This document shows, piece by piece, positions 42,392 to 56,000 of a stretch of DNA of 64,000 nt (positions within the stretch are counted from its first letter, which is position 1; each line of letters begins with the position of its first letter). This stretch comes from Glandiceps talaboti (lineage: Eukaryota > Hemichordata > Enteropneusta > Spengelidae). Where the stretch lies: assembly GCF_964340395.1 (NCBI RefSeq), contig NC_135551.1, forward strand, positions 12,362,379-12,426,378, in the 5' to 3' direction. Below the pieces are notes generated by a model. The model saw only the letters and a program-made list of their open reading frames with translations. It did no database searches and had not been told where the DNA came from. The position numbers and the translations under genes are program-made.

Positions 42392-43760
42392 AATGACACA
42401 AAAGAACAACAGCAAAAAGACTGGTTTCTTTCTCCAAGTAATGAGTGACAATTTACTAGACTATATTACAAGTCACAATGTCGAACAAGTGATAGATATA
42501 AAAATAAAAATAAATGAATATTAAAAAAATGATAAATGTTTTCCTCATTCTCCTTTAAAAAAATGAAAATAAAATTTAAAAAAAAGAAGCTACATTTTGA
42601 CATCATTTAAATGTACACAATGTCATATTAATGTTTCTACACTTACAGAATCACATAAGCCCAGATACTTGGCTTGTTGGCTTGACAATGTAATTTGCCA
42701 TTATTATATCAAGCTAGTTAGCCAAGTATCTAGATATAATCAGGGCTAGACCATTGATGATTCACATTTAGTCTGCCCTAACCTATCACTCACTTTGGTG
42801 CATCTCAGTGTCAAAGTTCAAAGGTCACCAGGTCAGTAAATCAAATTCAAAATATTTTAGTAAAGATAAAAAATAAATTCAGGTAAAATATTATGGACAT
42901 TGATCTCTTTAAGTCATTGCGGTTTTACAAAGTATCATGGGAATATTTTACATCATTAGCATATATATTACATCATCAGTGTACACAATATGTGCTAATT
43001 TAAACGCATGTCAGTAACAGATGATAAGAGTATTGAAAGAGCTGATGTCAACAACAGATGACAGGTACATGAAAATTAGACTCTGACATATTGATGATGG
43101 CAGTTAATGCAGACCGCAGGAATCAATACAAGTGACAATCTCTCCTATTGTTCCATCCTTATTTTTTTGCATCCTTACAAATTTATCAATAGACATATTA
43201 CAAAGATACAGCTACTGGCTTTAAGAGGGAATTGGTTAATGTTAACAATGGGCTCAGCCTCTAAGGAAGCATATTGACAGCATAGATAATCTCATCTCAA
43301 GAGGAGAGATTATGAGATATAAACACAATTATAAGAGATGACCTGTAAAAGCTACGTTGGTAGAAAAGGCCAATGGTATATCCTCATAGATTCTTCCCAG
43401 ATATTTAATTTATAATTGATTGTCATAGGTTAAGATACAGAGGAAGTTAAATTTACTGTAGGCTTGTTTTGTCTGAGATCAACCAATGTTACCAAGGGCA
43501 ACATACACTGTCCTAGATGCTGTCCTACCACTGGTTAATAGATTGCTGATTTTTATCAATATTGCACAGTGACAAATGAATATACTGATGTCATAGGAGA
43601 TCTCGTCTCTTCCATTGTAGCAAGTCATTCTCAAATTCATTTTATTACCTATAGAATACTTTGAATGTGATATATCTTAAAAATATGATAATAAACTTTA
43701 AAATGTAAAAAAGTATCAATTAACTTGTATCAACTTGAATTAGTTACATCCATAAGGATT
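41780..43760 (+). other. Presumed intron 1 of the DUF4139 gene, first part
   Basis: AT-rich with a long (AT)n at 42300-42386. No coding exon recognised. The short minus frames 41947-42180 and 42206-42451 are noise or microsatellite translations. Confidence 0.4.
42298..42387. repeat. (AT)n microsatellite, about 90 bp
   Basis: Uninterrupted TA dinucleotides. A second (AT)n of about 55 bp lies at 43783-43835. Confidence 0.95.
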
Positions 43761-43780
43761 ACTATTTAAAATCAATCAAT

Positions 43781-43838
<58 letters not shown>

Positions 43839-44284
43839 CCACTACAGTTTTATAAATCCTACATATTTATCATACATGTATAATATATCTGTTTAGATCA
43901 AGGAAATTTACATTAACAATTTTATTCTAAAATTATCTTATAATGAAAAAAATACTGTTAAGAGTGTGTTGTACTTTTCCTATAAAATTAAAGTACTTAT
44001 GTAAGAAAAAATGAAATTCAAAAAAGCTTAACTACATGTATACTAATGTCTATGTATCAAGTTAGAGATAAGTAGATTTATGCGACATTGTGAGATTGAA
44101 GAAACGTTGTATGAACGTGTAAAGGAAATTTAATGATTTTAAGGTTGTTAAAAGAGCATGAGCGCTGATTGCAGACAATGATGTTATCGTCATTGTTTGG
44201 TGGTTCTCTTTCCTTCAATTTTGAATGTTGAGTGTATATATTATAAGATGGATTCTGATTGGCTACTCATAGGTACCAGATTTG

Positions 44285-44445
44285 GTACGGGAATGCCTAT
44301 GGTATTGTGTCAGATGTATGTAACAAGCACTCGCAAAAGAACAAACTACATGTTCAATCAACGCAACATCCAAATGAGAAATTGTGAAGTGTACACTATA
44401 TATCGGATTGTAATGAGACTGATCAATGACATATAATATTTAAAC
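44285..44445 (+). repeat. Copy 1 of a dispersed direct repeat (pair with 47670-47805)
   Basis: GTAACAAGCACTCGCAAAAG, then AACAAACTACATGT, AAGTGTACACTATATATCGG and GAGACTGATCAATGACATAT are repeated almost identically at 47687-47800. It explains the plus frame at 44197-44436. Confidence 0.85.
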
Positions 44446-45189
44446 AAAAGTTAAGCTGTTTGTGATTCCAGAGCAAAGGTTAATATTTAGATTCTGCAAT
44501 ATAATATTTATGAACTCCAGGCAGATCCATTTGCATTTCAAATAAATAAAAGGTTAAAATATGCTGGTGTCGCAGCCTGCTATGTGAACAGGACAGATCT
44601 GAAGCCACCACCAGCAATATTCAGAAAAGCTAGCTGAATATTGTTATTTTGGTGTCCTTCACTTGATATGTCTAGTCTGTTGATGAAAGAGAAAAGGTAA
44701 AAATTGCAAAAGAGACCTTTTAACTTTTAATTTAAGTATTGTTAAAATTGTGGCTCAGAAATATACATGCACATCTGTATATTATGAAAGACTATCCGAT
44801 GAATATTTCTGAATACATGTATCTTATAAACTGAATACATGTAAGATACCAAAACAGAGTATGATAAACATGTGATGACTACATTGTACATTTGTATAAA
44901 GGCCCTTTGGGTAATACTTTTTTTCTTGCAAGTGGTTAATATTTTCACAGAAGATCATCATGCCATCATTTTCATGAAAAAAAAAACACAGGTAAAAAGT
45001 GCAAAAATTGCAAATATTTGTATATATTTCCCATGACACACAAATTTTTGGAAAACTTTTTTTACCCTCTGAAAATGTAGGTTTTGTGTAATTTGTATAT
45101 TGTGGAAAGGTATGTTAAATTCTGTTATTCTAGCTATTACTTATCATTTATAAATATCTGTTTTGTAATTCCTAAATGTAAATGTTTAT

Positions 45190-46170
45190 AAAGATAATTA
45201 CACTTTTCCAAATAATGGAATAAATTCTCAAGTTCTCTCAAATGTTGGTAGGCCATAGTCAAATATAGTTTTAATAACACATTCCTCAATATTGGCAACA
45301 TAGCCCCAAATATAATTCTTATATGGGTAATGTGTTTTTCCAAATATTGGTATGACACATCTCCAAATATGGGTATTAACATGTTTCCAAATATGAGTAA
45401 TACTCTTCCAAATATGGATAACACATCTACATAAATTTTGTGTTGTGATTTCAAATGCAGACCTGTACAAATGAACCATACAAGATTTGGAAGGTTATAA
45501 ATCTCACAAATGAAATAATTATCAATTATAGAATTTTGTAAGGAAAAGTTCTTTTACCTATACATGTAAAACAAATATCACTTTGCTAGAAACTTTCTAA
45601 ATGCATTAAATTGTCAGCCTTTGTTATCACACCATAAATGTTAGAATTGGAGTTGAGTTTCACTCAAGCAACTGATTGTTTCAGATGCATGTACATGCAT
45701 GTACAAGGGAAAGGGGAAGTATATGTATACTTGATTAGCAAAACAGAGATGACAGACTTTGAAAATGCCTTGAGGGTGACAATTGTGTTTGCAGTTTTAC
45801 ATTTAGTTCTACTTCTGTTTAGGGAACACATTCAATAGTTACATTCTCAAGGTATTATCATGGTAACACTTCTTGCTAATCATACTTTTAGGGTAAGATG
45901 CTAAACACATTCCCAAAATATTGGTAACACATACACATTGTAGTTTATACTGTGTGTGTTTAGGCAATACATGTACATATCCAAAGACATACATATGTAA
46001 GTATATACATGTATATAAATGTATTTTGAGTAATGTAGCAAATTCTCAAATATGGATATTACCACAGTAACAATTTCATGGACATTACCATAGTAACACT
46101 TCCTAAAAATGGGCAACATGTTTCATAATATTACTAACATGTTTATTAAAGTTAACACATCCAATATATA
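45190..46170. repeat. Degenerate short repeat with CCAAATATGGGTAA words
   Basis: Irregular copies of a 25-30 bp unit (TTCCAAATATGGGTAAT and ACACAT variants) cluster at 45200-45430 and reappear at 45905-45930 and 46045-46165. Frames in this stretch have repeated IFGxxLPIF-like text and are artefacts of the repeat. Confidence 0.55.
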
Positions 46171-46174
46171 GGTA

Positions 46175-47145
46175 ACTGCAGTTCCTTTATTGTGGAAATC
46201 AACAAAATTACCTGCAACGTTTACTTTGACAATGTTTACATTTTTGTAGGTAATCAAACATTTTTACTCATGAATTGATTTGACAAAAGTATTCATTACT
46301 TAAAAAATATTGTATATGTGTTACCTTGTAATCCTGTTTTTCCAACAACTTGTATTAGTTATTTTTGTAATACCCCACTGGTGGTAGAAAGAGGATTTAA
46401 ATAGCCAGAATTTGTCCAGCAGTAAAATGCCAAAAGGAATGGAATGCAAAATTATTGCCATTCACAAAATCAAACCTCTTTGTAATTGAAATATTTTCAA
46501 CTTTACATGCATAGCCAGTATTGTTATTTTTTAAAATATACCTGCCATGTACATACTGTTTATAATGCACATTATGTGCAGCTATGATTTGTAGGTAAAG
46601 AAGTTTGCAGTTTCGGACACAACATGCTTTGAAGTAACTCTAATAATTCAGCTGGTTTGTGAAATACCAACTTGACATATTTATAATATAAGGTAAGTCT
46701 GAGAATTAAACTTATACTAAGACAACTGAAAGAACTGTTCATAGAGGATTAATTTTTCACCAGCATGTATTACAATTAGATTGAATTCTGCATAATGTCA
46801 ATCTAACTCTAAATGTCAGTGGAGTTAACAACTTTAATCTTGACCCCTGTTACCGTCTGTAAATGAAGCAGGGATTATATGTCTTTTGTGAGAATACTTG
46901 TCGTGACCACTGAAATTACTTCACCTTTCATCCGTTCTCTACGGAAGCAGAGAATTGTCCCTGATGAATACAACGGTTCGCGGTTGGTGAATTCTACACT
47001 ATGGAGTTTGTATGAATATTTGTTCGTATAGTTCTCATCAGATACTCTCTAAATTCTATTCTAAGGTAATTTGACACCTAATGCTCAACAACTTCTTTTG
47101 GTGCAGCAAAATCTGATGATCCCTTTTCCCATCTATCTGGCGCTT
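46175..47145. other. Gene-free stretch, nothing recognised
   Basis: AT-rich. A slightly GC-richer piece at 46840-47060 has no open frame and no recognised RNA structure. Confidence 0.4.
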
Positions 47146-47149
47146 CACA

Positions 47150-47560
47150 AGAAAACCATAGCAACAGCCAAATGATCACATACATTGTATATTGCAAAGA
47201 TAACAAGGCAGATTAATAGACAAGTGAATAAACATTCAAAAGATGTATGTAAATGTGCCTAGCAACATGACCACACCCATAGTAACAGCCAAATGATAAC
47301 GTATATTGCAAATATAACAGGGACTATAATGTACACATAAATAAACATTCAAAAATACAAAAATGTATATGCAAATATACCTAGCAACAAGACCATGTCC
47401 ATAGCAACCTGTAGCCATATGAGATAACGTCAGGGATTCATAGACGAGTGACGGCATTCAAACAATGCATATATACTACATATGTCTAGCAAGTTGGAAC
47501 ATGACCATACCCATGACAACAGCCAAATGATTATGTATATTGTAAAGATAACAACAGGGC
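47150..47560. repeat. Three degenerate copies of a dispersed repeat (about 120-bp unit)
   Basis: CCATAGCAACAGCCAAATGA, a TATATTGCAAAGATAACA word and CCTAGCAACATGACC-type words recur near 47155, 47275 and 47510, with a partial copy near 47390. The family is also present, inverted, at 1660-1760. Confidence 0.65.
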
Positions 47561-47669
47561 TAAATAGGCAATGGGATAATCATTCAATAAATGAACACCT
47601 ACATGTATACATGTACCTAGCATGGGTCAGCATGTGGATACACATGTGAGAGTGTATATACATTGTATT

Positions 47670-47935
47670 ATCAGATGTCATATGTATGTAACAAGCACTC
47701 GCAAAAGAACAAACTACATGTACAATCAATGTAACATCCAAATATCGCGAAGTGTACACTATATATCGGATTTTAATGAGACTGATCAATGACATATAAT
47801 ATTTAATGCATGAGAGTGCATTAATTATCAGATTTAATGCATGAGAGTGTATATATTATCAGATGTCAGATGTATGTAACAAGCACTCACAAAAGGCAAT
47901 GGGATAATCATGCATTAAATACATGTACATGTACC
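47670..47935 (+). repeat. Copy 2 of the dispersed direct repeat, with partial duplication
   Basis: Matches 44285-44445 (GTAACAAGCACTCGCAAAAG ... GACTGATCAATGACATAT). It is followed by a partial repeat of its start at 47855-47895. Confidence 0.8.
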
Positions 47936-47956
47936 GGTACATGACACCTAAAACTG

Positions 47957-49826
47957 TGAAATATGCTATGTCTAAGGATGTATTAATATGTTAAATATGC
48001 TATGTCTAAGGATGTATTAATATGTTAAATATGCTATGTCTAAGGATGTATTAATATGTTAAATATGCTATGTCTAAGGATGTATTAATATGCTAAATAC
48101 GATATGTCTAAGGATGTATTAATATGTTAAATATGCTATGTCTAAGGATGTATTAATATGCTAAATACGATATGTCTAAGGATGTATTAATATGTTACGA
48201 TATGTCTAAGGATGTATTAATATGTTAAATATGCTATGTCTAAGGATGTATTAATATGTTAAATATGCTATGTCTAAGGATGTATTAATATGCTAAATAC
48301 GATATGTCTAAGCATACATTAATATGTTAAATATGTTATGTCTAAGCATATATTAATATGTTAAATATGCTATGTCTAAGCATATATTAATATGTTAAAT
48401 ATGTTATGTCTAAGGTTGTATTAATATGTTAAATACGATATGTCTAAGCATATATTAATATATTAAATACGATATGTCTAAGGATGTATTAATATGTTAA
48501 ATATGCTATATCTAAGGATGTATTAATATGTTAAATACGATATGTCTAAGCATATATTAATATGTTAAATATGCTATGTCTAAGCATGTATTAATATGTT
48601 AAATATGCTATGTCTATGCATATATTAATATGTTAAATATGCTATGTCTAAGGATGTATTAATATGTTAAATATGCTATGTCTAAGCATGTATTAATATG
48701 TTAAATATGCTATGTCTAAGCATGTATTAATATGTTAAATATGCTATGTCTAAGCATATATTAATATGTTAAATATGCTATGTCTAAGCATGTATTAATA
48801 TGTTAAATATGCTATGTCTAAGCATATATTAATATGTTAAATATGCTATGTCTAAGCATATATTAATATGTTAAATACGATATGTCTAAGGATGTATTAA
48901 TATGTTAAATATGCTATGTCTAAGCATATATTAATATGTTAAATATGTTATGTCTAAGCATATATTAATATGTTAAATATGTTATGTCTAAGCATATATT
49001 AATATGTTAAATATGTTATGTCTAAGCATATATTAATATGTTAAATATGTTATGTCTAAGCATATATTAATATGTTAAATATGCTATGTCTAAGCATATA
49101 TTAATATGTTAAATATGTTATGTCTAAGCATATATTAATATGTTAAATATGCTATGTCTAAGCATATATTAATATGTTAAATATGTTATGTCTAAGCATA
49201 TATTAATATGTTAAATATGTTATGTCTAAGCATATATTAATATGTTAAATATGTTATGTCTAAGCATATATTAATATGTTAAATATGCTATGTCTAAGCA
49301 TATATTAATATGTTAAATATGCTATGTCTAAGTATGTATTAATATGTTAAATACGATATGTCTAAGCATACATTAATATGTTAAATACGATATGTCTAAG
49401 GATGTATTAATATGTTAAATATGCTATGTCTAAGCATATATTAATATGTTAAATATGTTATGTCTAAGCATATATTAATATGTTAAATATGCTATGTCTA
49501 AGCATGTATTAATATGTTAAATATGTTATGTCTAAGGATATATTAATATGTTAAATATGCTATGTCTAAGCATGTATTAATATGTTAAATATGCTATGTC
49601 TAAGCATGTATTAATATGTTAAATACGATATGTCTAAGCATATATTAATATGTTAAATGCGATATGTCTAAGCATATATTAATATGTTAAATACGATATG
49701 TCTAAGGATGTATTAATATGTTAAATATGATATGTCTAAGGATATATTAATATGTTAAATATGTTATGTCTAAGCATATATTAATATGTTAAATACGATA
49801 TGTCTAAGGATGTATTAATATGTTAA
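47957..49826. repeat. Minisatellite, 34-bp unit, 55 copies
   Basis: The unit is TATGTCTAAGCATATATTAA followed by TATGTTAAATATGC. TATGTC starts at 47967 and 49799, 1832 bp apart, or 54 x 34 minus 4. The 4-bp deficit is one unit near 48195 that lacks AAAT. Unit variants are GGATGTATT, GCATGTATT or GCATATATT in the first half and ATGC, ATGT or ACGA in the second. Variants are not random: GGATG types dominate the left edge, GCATATATT the middle. Confidence 0.97.
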
Positions 49827-49829
49827 AGT

Positions 49830-51090
49830 TGAATAGTTTTCCCTCAATGATCATATTCTTAGCTTTTTAAAAAATTATCAATATGTTCGTATAGTTATAT
49901 TCATTGGTCAATAACCCACTGATTAAACCCTATAAAAGGCCAAGATACACTGGCAATTTTGTGAACAATTTGTCACTTGTGATGAGGCTCACAATTACAC
50001 ATAAATGCATACACAGGGGAATGATCGATTCACTTGATAACGCGAGAGGCAACTTACAAAAAACGGCAGAAAATCGGATTCTTTGCGACACACCTGGCAA
50101 TGTTGCAAAACCCTGTGATTATGTGTGTACACAAAGCAATTACAGGTAGTTGTATGTGACAAATTACTTCTATTTTCTATACTTGATTGGCAATATTTAC
50201 CGGTGGACATCAATTCAATGTACATACTACCATCCAAAACCTGGTGCATACTTTTGTAGGTAATTCAGCCATGTATATGTGTAGTAACAATTTCTTCAAG
50301 TAAGATTTAGTGAATTTTAAGCAGCCAAAAATTATTCAAAAATAGCAAAACTTTGATAAAAGGACTTTAAACATTATTTTGTAGTTAATGCTTCTATTCC
50401 ACTATCATATCCAGAAAATAATGACAAGTAATTTTCACTAAAATTATCTGTTTTTATCTATCAATGAAAACATGCATTTGGGAAATCTCCATATTTTGGT
50501 GTAAATGATGTGTTAAAATGCTCTGTTAAAGGAACATTTACATATTCAAATATTGGTTTAAAGACAAGTTTACATATGAAATTAAATTACAAATATATTA
50601 ATTGATATCAACCCCATTATGTTATTGGCATTTCGTTTTCTCTGAAAACACAAAGGCAAGAGTAAAGAGGGTTTAAAATCAATACTTGGTCCAATTAATA
50701 CACTTTGCTTTGAAATTCCAATTCAATCATTTTTATTTGAAAGGCCGAAGAGAATGAATTATTTTTCTCCAACTAGACAACTCCAGCTTTAATATCCTTA
50801 AATTTCTCTTCTTGAATGGTTAACCCCTTTCTGTACATTTCCTCTCTGTCTTTGTCAGGTTAATGATCATTATTATTACCAAATAAAGGCATTTCACTTA
50901 AAGAATTATTTATCCATGAGTTTTTAAAAACAACCACTTTACCCATACCATTACAAAAACGCCTTTGTATGTGAACAAGCTTGTTTATCTTCTTCATTTT
51001 TTTAAACAACTCTCAGTTTATCAAATTTCAAATTATATATGTCGTATATATTGGTTGAATTTCTAATCCTCAAACTGTAGACTTCACACT
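49830..51090. other. Gene-free stretch, no recognised feature
   Basis: A plus frame at 49904-50149 (81 codons) spans a locally less AT-rich piece but shows no domain and overlaps a minus frame. I do not call it a gene. Confidence 0.35.
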
Positions 51091-51094
<4 letters not shown>

Positions 51095-51154
<60 letters not shown>

Positions 51155-51167
51155 TATACATATATAC

Positions 51168-51230
<63 letters not shown>

Positions 51231-51272
51231 TATATATATGTATATATATGTATATATATATATATATATTAT
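51095..51272. repeat. (AT)n microsatellite with interspersed TATG/CATA, about 175 bp
   Basis: TA dinucleotides interrupted by TATTTATACA, ACATATATATATG and GTACATA pieces. Confidence 0.95.
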
Positions 51273-51279
51273 ATATTTA

Positions 51280-53045
51280 ACATTCATATTTAATTAAGGT
51301 AATTGAAAAAATACAAATGTAGCGCTCTATTTTGCTGTCAGCAGCACAAACTCTGCCAAGCAGAAGATTTACAGTTGATTTTTTTTAGACCAATTAGTGT
51401 AATTCAACAATGGAATAGTATTCTTGTACAAATCAGTGAATTAGGTCTTTGGATACTGAGTAGATAAAAGGCTTGAGTGTCTAGTGATTGATGATGTTAA
51501 TGTATTTGTCTTGCTGTAAATTTGTGGTGCATTCATATGAATTCTTTTCTGAATTAATTTTAATGTTGTTATAAAAGTATTTGGTAGTTATAGAAAATGG
51601 CATACTATAGGTACATTTGTATTGCTCATGTTTCTGTCTATATTTTACTTTTTCAAAAATTGTAAAGATTTTGTTTTAACTTTATGAAAGTTTTGTCATT
51701 TTCTGTGTTGAAAGTTATCTTTTTTAGGACAAAAAAATGAAATAAATTACACTTTTGATGTGATAGGTTAATTAAAGGTATATGCTAACTGTAGTAGTCT
51801 TCCTGTATGACTGTATATATGAGACTTGTATGATAGACTTGAAGGATGTTACTACACTGTGTCCGCTATCCTAACTGACATATTGAATTTTTGCTTATGC
51901 ATCTCATCTACAACCAGTCCTCAGATTTGCTGGTTTTAAGCCATGCCCCACCACACATAACATGTGCAAAAAATTAACACCAGTTAGAATACATGTATTA
52001 AACAGAATCTATTTCTCATAGCCTCTCATGAAACCACCTAATTATGGATTCATCATGTGTCCTGATTATGATTTTAAATATATCTAATTACGTATTCGAC
52101 CAATCAGATTCTCTGATAGAATGGTAGGCAAATACTGGCAGTTGTAAAAACCATCAGTAGATGAGATGAACGAGCAAAAATTCAAGAAAATGAAAATGTC
52201 AGTTAGGATAATAGGATAGCAGAAAAAGTGTTTGTCCTTCAAGTCTACAAGAAGGCTACAACTGTAGTACTGCCTGTGTGTATAGGCAGATTTTAAAAAG
52301 TTTCACTATAGCTCACATTTGTGTGTGTATGCCAGTTCTTAAAATATAAAAGTGGCATGCAAATGACGTAAGCACTTAATTTATTAGGTATCATTGTGAA
52401 ATCTGGGATTTCTGTGTGATCTTGCATATATTCAGCTGCCATGTTTTTATATTGTGAAAACAATGTTATTTTTATACTGCCCAAAAAATTGATGACTGGC
52501 AGGGAAGTCATCTTAATACTATGTGTGAGCATGAACCATTTCATTCATGTATATACTTTAATATACTTTTTCCTGAAATGAAATAATTGTTAGCAGTGTG
52601 GCATTATTACAGATAACTGAAATTTTAACAAGGAACGTTTGCTATTCTTTTTAGTCATTTTCTGATGCCAATAATCCTGATAGAATCAGTGACCTTACCT
52701 GTCTGGATGCATGGATGAATCCAATTTGTAAATCTTCCAACCCATTACATTGAAACATGACATGTCCCGAAACCATTCCTGGTTTAGGAAATTGTGTAGT
52801 TCACTCCACTATCTAGTCACTGCCAGTGCTTCCTGTGTTTGCCAGCTGTTCATGCATAAAGGTGCTTTCATTGAAGTTTCAGGTATGTCTGAGTTCAGCA
52901 ATACAGTTATAGCTGCTGGCATATTACATACAGCTCATAATGTGTTGAGAGGTATGCAGGTGTGTGCCAACTTTTTCCATTTCTGAAAATGACATTCCAA
53001 GTTTATGACTTTTTACATGTAAGTCCCCTGAAGGACCCAGAGTTC
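51280..53045. other. Gene-free stretch, no recognised feature
   Basis: AT-rich. The frames at 52293-52544 and 52750-52986 have no domain. A short direct word repeat TCAGTTAGGATA (52198-52209) mirrors GTCCGCTATCCTAACTGACA (51861-51880), forming a weak inverted repeat around 51861-52215. Confidence 0.35.
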
Positions 53046-53049
53046 TGTG

Positions 53050-53084
<35 letters not shown>
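53050..53084. repeat. (GT)n microsatellite
   Basis: About 34 bp of GT dinucleotides. Confidence 0.95.
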
Positions 53085-53088
<4 letters not shown>

Positions 53089-56000
53089 CCAATTTCTTTC
53101 AAACCTGGCTCATTGCGATATTCACTTGTTCACTTCATATTCAAATTTGACAGGATGGCAGGCATACATACATGTGTACCGGTAGTTAAAATCAGAACTT
53201 ACTGCATAACTCAAAAACTGTTACAAAGTAATAGTGAATATTCAAGTGTCTACCCCCATATTATGAAGTGTACTGGTACAGTGGTAAGCTTTTTTTTAAA
53301 CTGACATTTTGAATATAGAGCATTAATGTAATGAAAATTCATTCAGAATGTGGATAAACTTTTCTCCAAGGCTTTACAGTTGGGTGTTTTAATAAAAGAT
53401 TGAGACAAATAACATAAAATAGATATTCTTCTTGTGGTGGCATCAGTCTTTCCTCAAGAGAATAACTTGTAAAGATATATACAAAAACTTACAGGCTAAA
53501 TGTTTGTATATAATAGATTTTCTTTAATTCAGTCCTCAGTAGAGTACTAATAGAAATATACAGTGTATGTATTTGTAAAACACTGTGACATTTATATATT
53601 ATCAGTGGCTTGTAGCAGTTATCTGTAAAATTAAATTAAAAACGGAGCGATAGAATTAGTATTTTTAGCACAATTTTTTTATTGTTCAGGAGAAATCTTC
53701 AATGACTTGTGAGTTGTAGACTGATTTCACTGAATGTGCAGACTCATTGGGATACATTTATGTAAACTTGATGATTGACGAATTGTTTTTTACCAGCTTG
53801 GTAGTAGACAAATGGTTGACAAATGCCAGATCAAAAGCTCATGTTAATGCTTAAAGAACTGTGAACTGCTTACATGCATTATAACCTGTGTATTAAAGTT
53901 GTTTGATGTAAGAATACATTGATAGAAGAAGTACCATGATGATATACAAATGTTTATGTACATAATTTTAACATATTCAAACTTTTAGAGCCATTATTTT
54001 AAGGATTTTAGAGACAAGATAAAGAGATAAGCATTTTTTGTCAAACTTTATTCAATTTATTCTGCCTTAAATTAAATGATTTGTTTAGAAATCACGAAAA
54101 TGTTAACAAGAGAGGTTGAGAAAAAAATTTATAAGTGATCTAATAATAATCTATATTGCAATCAACAATCAATCATGCACCCACATCTACACTGCAACTG
54201 CATAATGTGTACATTGTTAAGACAGTCTGGTTGCATAGCGGCTAATTTACATTAAAAGTAGGAAAAAGTTGTTCAGATTAGTTTGTGTTGTTTTGATGTA
54301 GATTTTGCATATAATTTGTATATTCAGTTGATTAGCCAATCCATTGTATAAGGAATAGAAGGGAAGGGAAGGGGAACGGAACTCCTCTAATCATGATTAG
54401 ACAGATACATTGTAAAAATTATGCAACTGAAACCAAATGATCAAAATATAGTACATGTATATTCCTATGCTCAGAAAAAGCATACAGAATAAGCATGCAC
54501 ATGTTTATTCTGCCTGCCTTCTGCAGACATGTCAGTTCTTTAAGGGTGTGTCGGCTTTTTACATGTATACCAGATGAAAAGGGGCAATTTAGGTTTGCAT
54601 GACTTCAGTGTTAATACTCGGGAAGAAACCACTATTCATAATATTGCACACCCTCATTTGACAGTTCAGTTTAAAAGTTTGACTTTAATATACATTTGTA
54701 ATGTAAAATTGATTTGGTTTTAAATCTTGGAAAATGACAGTGACCTGGTTGTGGTATTAAGTCAAGTGAAATTTAAAACTAGCAGTAAGTACTCTATAAT
54801 GTATTTATACACAGATCTCCACTGCATCAGTCTTTCCACATTTCTATTGTGTTTAGTTGTAATTTTAAACTCTTGCTTCATACAGCATGTACCATCATTT
54901 AAAAAAGAACTAGGGCTGCATTTTCTATTTGTGGATCCTGCAAACTGTGAGTGGTTTCACGACTCATTCTGACGTCGTCAACAGCTAGGGCAAACAATGA
55001 ATATAGGGAGAGGTTGAATAAAACAAACAAATGTTTTCTCTTAAATTCAGTTATCATAATTTAATCATGAATTTTAGTTATTTTAAGCTTGTGAGTCAAC
55101 TGGTGCTATCAATAACAATGTAACTATAAAGTGCTTAAAATGACCACAAAAAAGCTGTTTCAACATAAATTATCAGATTTGGAATCTGGTATCACAAGAT
55201 GTGCTTTTAGTATTTCTGATTGAGTGTCAGTCTTCATTCAAACTATACACAATGTACATGTAAATACACTTACCATGTTCAAAGGAATTGACATGATATT
55301 GAAGTATTACTTTTGACTTTGATAGACAATTTCTCTTTTATACTGGGGATAACATACAATCCTTGAGAGTTTTCAAGCTGCATAATTTGTGTGAGGAGAA
55401 ACTTAGCACATGTACATGTATTTGAGTTTTGTAGTTGCCTCCCCATTCCTGTATATGGCACAGTACATGTAACAAAGGCAATGTGAAAAACATTGACAGG
55501 TTTCAATATAAGCAGTATCTCACTTGAATACATTTTTGCAAAAAGAGTTGAAATCATTATAACTTAAAAATTTATTCAAAACGATTACTCCTTAAAAATT
55601 ATTCAGATCAAATTTAATACTGCTGTTACAGTTGATGTGTCAGATTTTTTAAAAAGCAGTTCTTTATACCTTCTCACCTTTTGAAAAGATTAAGAAGTTT
55701 GTAAGATGCAGGTCATTGTAATGGTATATTCATGTAGGCCACCTAGTGCCTTTAAGGCTTAGGTGAGTAGCTCCTTCAGCAGAGTCGTGAACAGCTTTTA
55801 ATGAATAAGGTACATATATACGGTACATGAGCCATCTCTCCTGCTTTTTTCCATAATTCATAATACAGTGTTTGAACCAAATGATTTAGGGTACTAGTAT
55901 TTCCCCTGTAATGCATGCATTAATCTCTCCTCAAGTTTTTCACTCTGTTTTTATGTTAAAGTTTCACTACAAAACTTTGCAAATCAAAATGGAAATTTTA

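Noticed and set aside
47957-49826. Regularly spaced 34-bp repeats considered as an array with spacers
   Set aside because: The entire 34 bp is repeated, so there are no spacers. It is a simple minisatellite.
49904-50149. 81-codon plus frame as a possible DUF4139 exon
   Set aside because: No match to the expected domain sequence, no good splice sites at fitting phase, and overlap with an antisense frame.
54727-54972. 81-codon plus frame as a possible exon
   Set aside because: Hydrophobic, AT-rich composition without domain or splice support.
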